A program made the translations under genes and the position numbers. DNA of 55,177 bases from Pleurocapsa sp. MO_226.B13 (lineage in GTDB: Bacteria > Cyanobacteriota > Cyanobacteriia > Cyanobacteriales > Xenococcaceae), in the NCBI GenBank assembly GCA_030064795.1, contig JASJEI010000018.1, positions 1-55,177 on the forward strand. Reading direction: 5' to 3'. Numbering within the stretch: position 1 is the stretch's first letter; each line of letters opens with the position of its first letter. The notes under the pieces are model-generated. The model saw nothing but the letters and a program-made list of their open reading frames with translations. It made no database searches and had not been told where the DNA came from. This document shows, piece after piece, positions 52,245-55,177 of this stretch.

Positions 52245-53432
52245 ATGAATAATCTTTCTTTAGTTTCAACCTCCAATACTTCCAATGCTTCCGTTATTAG
52301 TTCTACTCCTCCAACTACTAAGGTGATTCTAGTTCGTCACGGACGTACCAATTACAACGAACAAGGTCGATATCAAGGCAGTAGCGACGAGTCGGTATTA
52401 ACCGAAAAAGGATACCAAGATGCCTATAAAACAGGATTAGCTTTAGAACAGTTTGATTTTGATGCCATCTATACCAGTCCTCTAACCAGAGTACAGCAAA
52501 CCGCTCAGGCGATCGCTGCTGCTTTTCGTGCGATCGATAAAAGTCTACCTCCGATATTAATCGAACCTCTACTAACGGAAATTTGTATGTCTAATTGGGA
52601 GGGACTATATTACCAAGAGGTAAAAGAAAAATTTCCTCAAGCTTATCACTGTTGGCAAGAGACACCCCATTTATTCAGCCACGATCGCACTGTTTACCCT
52701 GTTTTAGAACTATTTCAACAGGCACGTAATTTTTGGCACTCAATTTTAGACAAGCATCGCGGTCAAACAATTTTAATCACCGCCCATGGTGGTACGAACA
52801 GGGCTTTGATCGCTACGGCGATCGGATTAGATCCAAAGTACTACCATAGTTTACAACAGACTAACTCTGGTATAAGCTGTTTAGAGTTTCCCGATCGTAG
52901 TGATGTTGGTAGACTTAACTATCTCAATGTCACCAATCATTTAGGCGAAAAGTTACCCAAGCTTAAAGCGGGTAAAACAGGCTGGAGGTGGTTATTATTG
53001 TCCGAGAGAGTAGAGCGAGAAGCTTTGGATTTATCCTTTTTGCCACAAATAGCCAATCAAAATTTAGTTGACTTAATCTTGACAGATCATACCGAAAATT
53101 CAGCCAATTTAGCCGATAACTTACTCGAAGAACAGCAAAAAATTATTCATTTGTCGATCGCTCAAGATCGTTTTCTGAGTAGTTGGCAAAAAACCATTCT
53201 TGCCCGTCAAAAATCCGCCGACAAATCCGATCGCACTAGTTTGTTTACTGGTCTAATTATTGCTAGCGATCGCCTACTGTCTCAACTAATCCAGCAAACT
53301 CTCAATGCCAAGATTGCTTTAGACATCAACAATCATCTCGCTGTGGTTCATTATCCCCAAACCAATTGTCAGTCGATTTTACAAGGAATATTGCCTATTA
53401 ATCGTAATTTGTCGCTCTATTCGAGAAGATAA
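52245..53432 (+). CDS. Histidine phosphatase (phosphoglycerate-mutase-like) with C-terminal extension
   Basis: 395 aa from the ATG at 52245; the earlier TTG at 52176 lies in a simple-sequence tract and is rejected. The first ~210 residues are the branch 1 histidine phosphatase domain: catalytic LVRHGRTNYNEQGRYQG (H32), SPLTRVQQTA and TAHGGTNRALI (second His). The ~180-residue C-terminal part, with DRTSLFTGLIIASDRLLSQLI, is an extra domain I do not recognise. Substrate unknown; at the end of a glycan locus it may dephosphorylate a sugar phosphate (inference). Confidence 0.88.
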   Translation: MNNLSLVSTSNTSNASVISSTPPTTKVILVRHGRTNYNEQGRYQGSSDESVLTEKGYQDAYKTGLALEQFDFDAIYTSPLTRVQQTAQAIAAAFRAIDKSLPPILIEPLLTEICMSNWEGLYYQEVKEKFPQAYHCWQETPHLFSHDRTVYPVLELFQQARNFWHSILDKHRGQTILITAHGGTNRALIATAIGLDPKYYHSLQQTNSGISCLEFPDRSDVGRLNYLNVTNHLGEKLPKLKAGKTGWRWLLLSERVEREALDLSFLPQIANQNLVDLILTDHTENSANLADNLLEEQQKIIHLSIAQDRFLSSWQKTILARQKSADKSDRTSLFTGLIIASDRLLSQLIQQTLNAKIALDINNHLAVVHYPQTNCQSILQGILPINRNLSLYSRR

Positions 53433-53485
53433 ACTAGAAAAATTTCAATTATCGGAGTTTTTCTGGTCGGGATGTAACTTAGTTA

Positions 53486-54988
53486 ATGAATAAATTATTA
53501 AATAAATTTGTCAAAATTTTAATTGTACCTCTAGCTTTTATTTTCAACTCTTCTGCTAGTTTTGCTGATAACTTAGAAACATTCACTCCAGTATCTCAGC
53601 TAAAAAAAATCCAAGCTGATGACTGGCGGTACCAAAATCTACAGTATTTAGCCCAGCGTTATGACTGCGCCACCACCTTTCAAAGCGATCGCAGCGATCT
53701 AACCGACACCGAGACTGAAGATCGTCCTGTTACTCGTTATGAATTTGCTGTTGGTCTAAATAGTTGTTTTCAGCAGTTAGAAGCCAGCAACAACTTTTCA
53801 GATCGTCAGATCTGGAACGACTTAAGACAAGCTTTTGCTTCAGAGTTAGCTCGCCTAAACAACCGAGTAGATAATCTTGAAGCCAATCTAACTCAGCTAG
53901 AATCTCAGCAGTTTTCCACGACAACTAAGCTGGAGGGTCAGGTTTTATATTTTATCGCTGATAGTTTTGGAGGAGAAGACGAGAGCGAAACTTTTACTGG
54001 CTATCGTATTAGGTTAGATTTCAATACCAGTTTTACTGGGCAAGATTCATTAAAAGTTCGCCTAGAAAGTCGAGAGATTGGTCGCTTAGATGATGTATTA
54101 GATACATCTTTGAGTCGTTTGAGCGTTGATGGTATTAGCGAAGATGGAGTAGAAATCGGCGAACTATCTTACACTTTTACTCCTGGTGAAAACACGATAA
54201 TTACCCTTGGTACGTCGGGAGTAGGACTCAACGATGTCGGAGAAGTACTAAATCCCTTTTCTAGTAGTAGTAGTGGTGCAATCTCCCGTTTTGGTCGTCG
54301 CAATCCCGCCACTTTGCGCGGATCTGGTAGTGCGGGAATTGGGATTAAACAAAAATTTAGCGATCGCCTTTCTGCTAGTGCGGGTTATACGATCGATAGC
54401 GAAAATGTAGCCAGTCCCGAAGCTGATGGAGGAATATTTAATAGTTCCGCTGACGCGATCGCCCAGATCTTAATCGAACCACAGGATGAATTAGCCCTAG
54501 CTTTGACCTACACTCACAAATATCAACAAACCGATAATGTCAATTTGATGGGTTCTACAGGACTAGAAGCAGCCAATCAACCTTTTGATGATGATGCTAC
54601 TACTAGCAATAATCTTGGCATCCAGCTTAACTGGGAAATTACTTCTAATTTCGAGATTGGTGGCTGGTTTGGCTATACTAACGCTCAACAACAAGATGGT
54701 GACGAGAGTGCGACCATCCTCAACGGCGCGCTAACCTTTGCTTTCCCTGACTTGTTCTTAGAGAATAACGAAGGGGGAGTTATTATTGGCGTTCCGCCTA
54801 CAATTAGCGCCCATGACGATGATGATTTGGTAGCAGACGAAACCCCCCTACACATCGAAACACTATACCGCATCGAAATTAATGACAATATCGAGATTAC
54901 TCCAGGAGTATTTACGGTAATTAATCCCGATACTGATGATGGCGATGCTATTTGGGTAGGAACAGTCAGAACCAAATTTAGTTTTTAG
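53486..54988 (+). CDS. Outer-membrane porin, cyanobacterial OprB/SLH type
   Basis: 500 aa. Signal peptide ~1-28 (LIVPLAFIFNSSASFAD). Residues ~35-98 are an SLH-like domain (VSQLKKIQADDWRYQNLQYL, then RPVTRYEFAVGLNSCFQQ) that binds peptidoglycan-linked polymers, though it carries an insertion (DRSDLTDTETE) and looks divergent. A coiled coil follows (~105-145), then a beta-barrel ending in the outer-membrane assembly signal VRTKFSF. The family comprises the abundant cyanobacterial porins, some implicated in iron uptake. Acidic loops (DDDDLVADE) suggest cation selectivity. Monocistronic. Confidence 0.92.
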   Translation: MNKLLNKFVKILIVPLAFIFNSSASFADNLETFTPVSQLKKIQADDWRYQNLQYLAQRYDCATTFQSDRSDLTDTETEDRPVTRYEFAVGLNSCFQQLEASNNFSDRQIWNDLRQAFASELARLNNRVDNLEANLTQLESQQFSTTTKLEGQVLYFIADSFGGEDESETFTGYRIRLDFNTSFTGQDSLKVRLESREIGRLDDVLDTSLSRLSVDGISEDGVEIGELSYTFTPGENTIITLGTSGVGLNDVGEVLNPFSSSSSGAISRFGRRNPATLRGSGSAGIGIKQKFSDRLSASAGYTIDSENVASPEADGGIFNSSADAIAQILIEPQDELALALTYTHKYQQTDNVNLMGSTGLEAANQPFDDDATTSNNLGIQLNWEITSNFEIGGWFGYTNAQQQDGDESATILNGALTFAFPDLFLENNEGGVIIGVPPTISAHDDDDLVADETPLHIETLYRIEINDNIEITPGVFTVINPDTDDGDAIWVGTVRTKFSF

Positions 54989-55080
54989 CAGTCTATAGCA
55001 GTCCTAAATCGCTGGCAAATATTACCAATGACCAATCGCACTTATACCAGTTCTCAAAAGTCATTGGAGACTTAGTTTTA

Positions 55081-55108
55081 ATTCAAAATTCAAAATTCAA
55101 AATTCAAA
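55081..55108. repeat. Heptamer tandem repeat, 4 x ATTCAAA
   Basis: Four perfect copies of ATTCAAA in the spacer after the porin gene. A different unit from the GTTAGTT family but the same STRR type. Confidence 0.9.
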
Positions 55109-55177
55109 AACTAAACATAGTAGGGATTTGAAGAATTTTAATTAATAAAAAATAATTTGCTATCTTTCTAGCTAGTT

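Noticed and set aside
1..55177. CRISPR arrays, rRNA genes, classical tRNAs
   Set aside because: No regularly spaced repeat-spacer pattern, rRNA sequence or cloverleaf was seen; the tandem repeats are short heptamers without spacers.

Overview
The window is chromosomal DNA of a phycobilisome-containing cyanobacterium. The evidence is an apcD gene (allophycocyanin alpha-B), very frequent GCGATCGC (HIP1) octamers, heptameric tandem repeats between genes, an SLH/OprB-type porin, and several families found mainly in cyanobacteria (DUF3611, LipM-like octanoyltransferase). The load of insertion sequences, MITEs and toxin-antitoxin remnants suits a large, repeat-rich genome (pleurocapsalean or chroococcalean would fit), but order and genus cannot be fixed from the sequence.

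Left part (1-8.6 kb) is accessory. It opens with the 3' end of a group II intron. Next comes a plasmid-like integrated module: a primase of the archaeo-eukaryotic superfamily, an 857-bp region with three inverted repeats, and a short tyrosine recombinase. A small membrane protein with a histidine kinase follows, then a hypothetical gene holding a perfect 15-bp GC hairpin, and a complete IS200/IS605-type element with divergent tnpA and tnpB.

8.6-26.7 kb is mostly housekeeping with accessory islands: panB-trhO, a hydrolase, small membrane proteins, apcD, lipM and a frameshifted DUF3611 gene. A HigBA toxin-antitoxin locus here has its toxin split by a 235-bp MITE. An ABCD/SbmA-like ABC exporter, a putative sphingolipid-degrading pair (phosphodiesterase plus neutral ceramidase), a second intact HigBA module and mfd follow.

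26.7-32.7 kb is again mobile. A TnpB-only IS sits inside a ydcF-like gene whose two halves can be rejoined, which gives the exact insertion point and a candidate TAM. Next are a decayed RelE, a DIP1984-family gene directly followed by a tRNA-like RNA, a glycosyltransferase and its fragment, a secreted major-royal-jelly/yellow-like protein and IS or MITE remnants.

32.7-42.5 kb holds an LmeA-like lipid-binding protein, a Deg/HtrA protease and a signalling block: a response regulator, one nonsense-interrupted and one intact Crp/Fnr regulator, and a 1472-residue CBS-PAS-GAF hybrid histidine kinase.

42.6-55.2 kb is a surface-glycan locus: ugd, two paired MurG-like glycosyltransferases, a GT4, a GT2, an MsbA-like ABC exporter, a histidine phosphatase and a porin. 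Three of its transcription units share an upstream element of about 43 bp built from three TCA half-sites exactly 11 bp apart. This looks like the binding site of one activator and is, with the DIP1984/tRNA-like pair, the most promising undescribed signal in the window.
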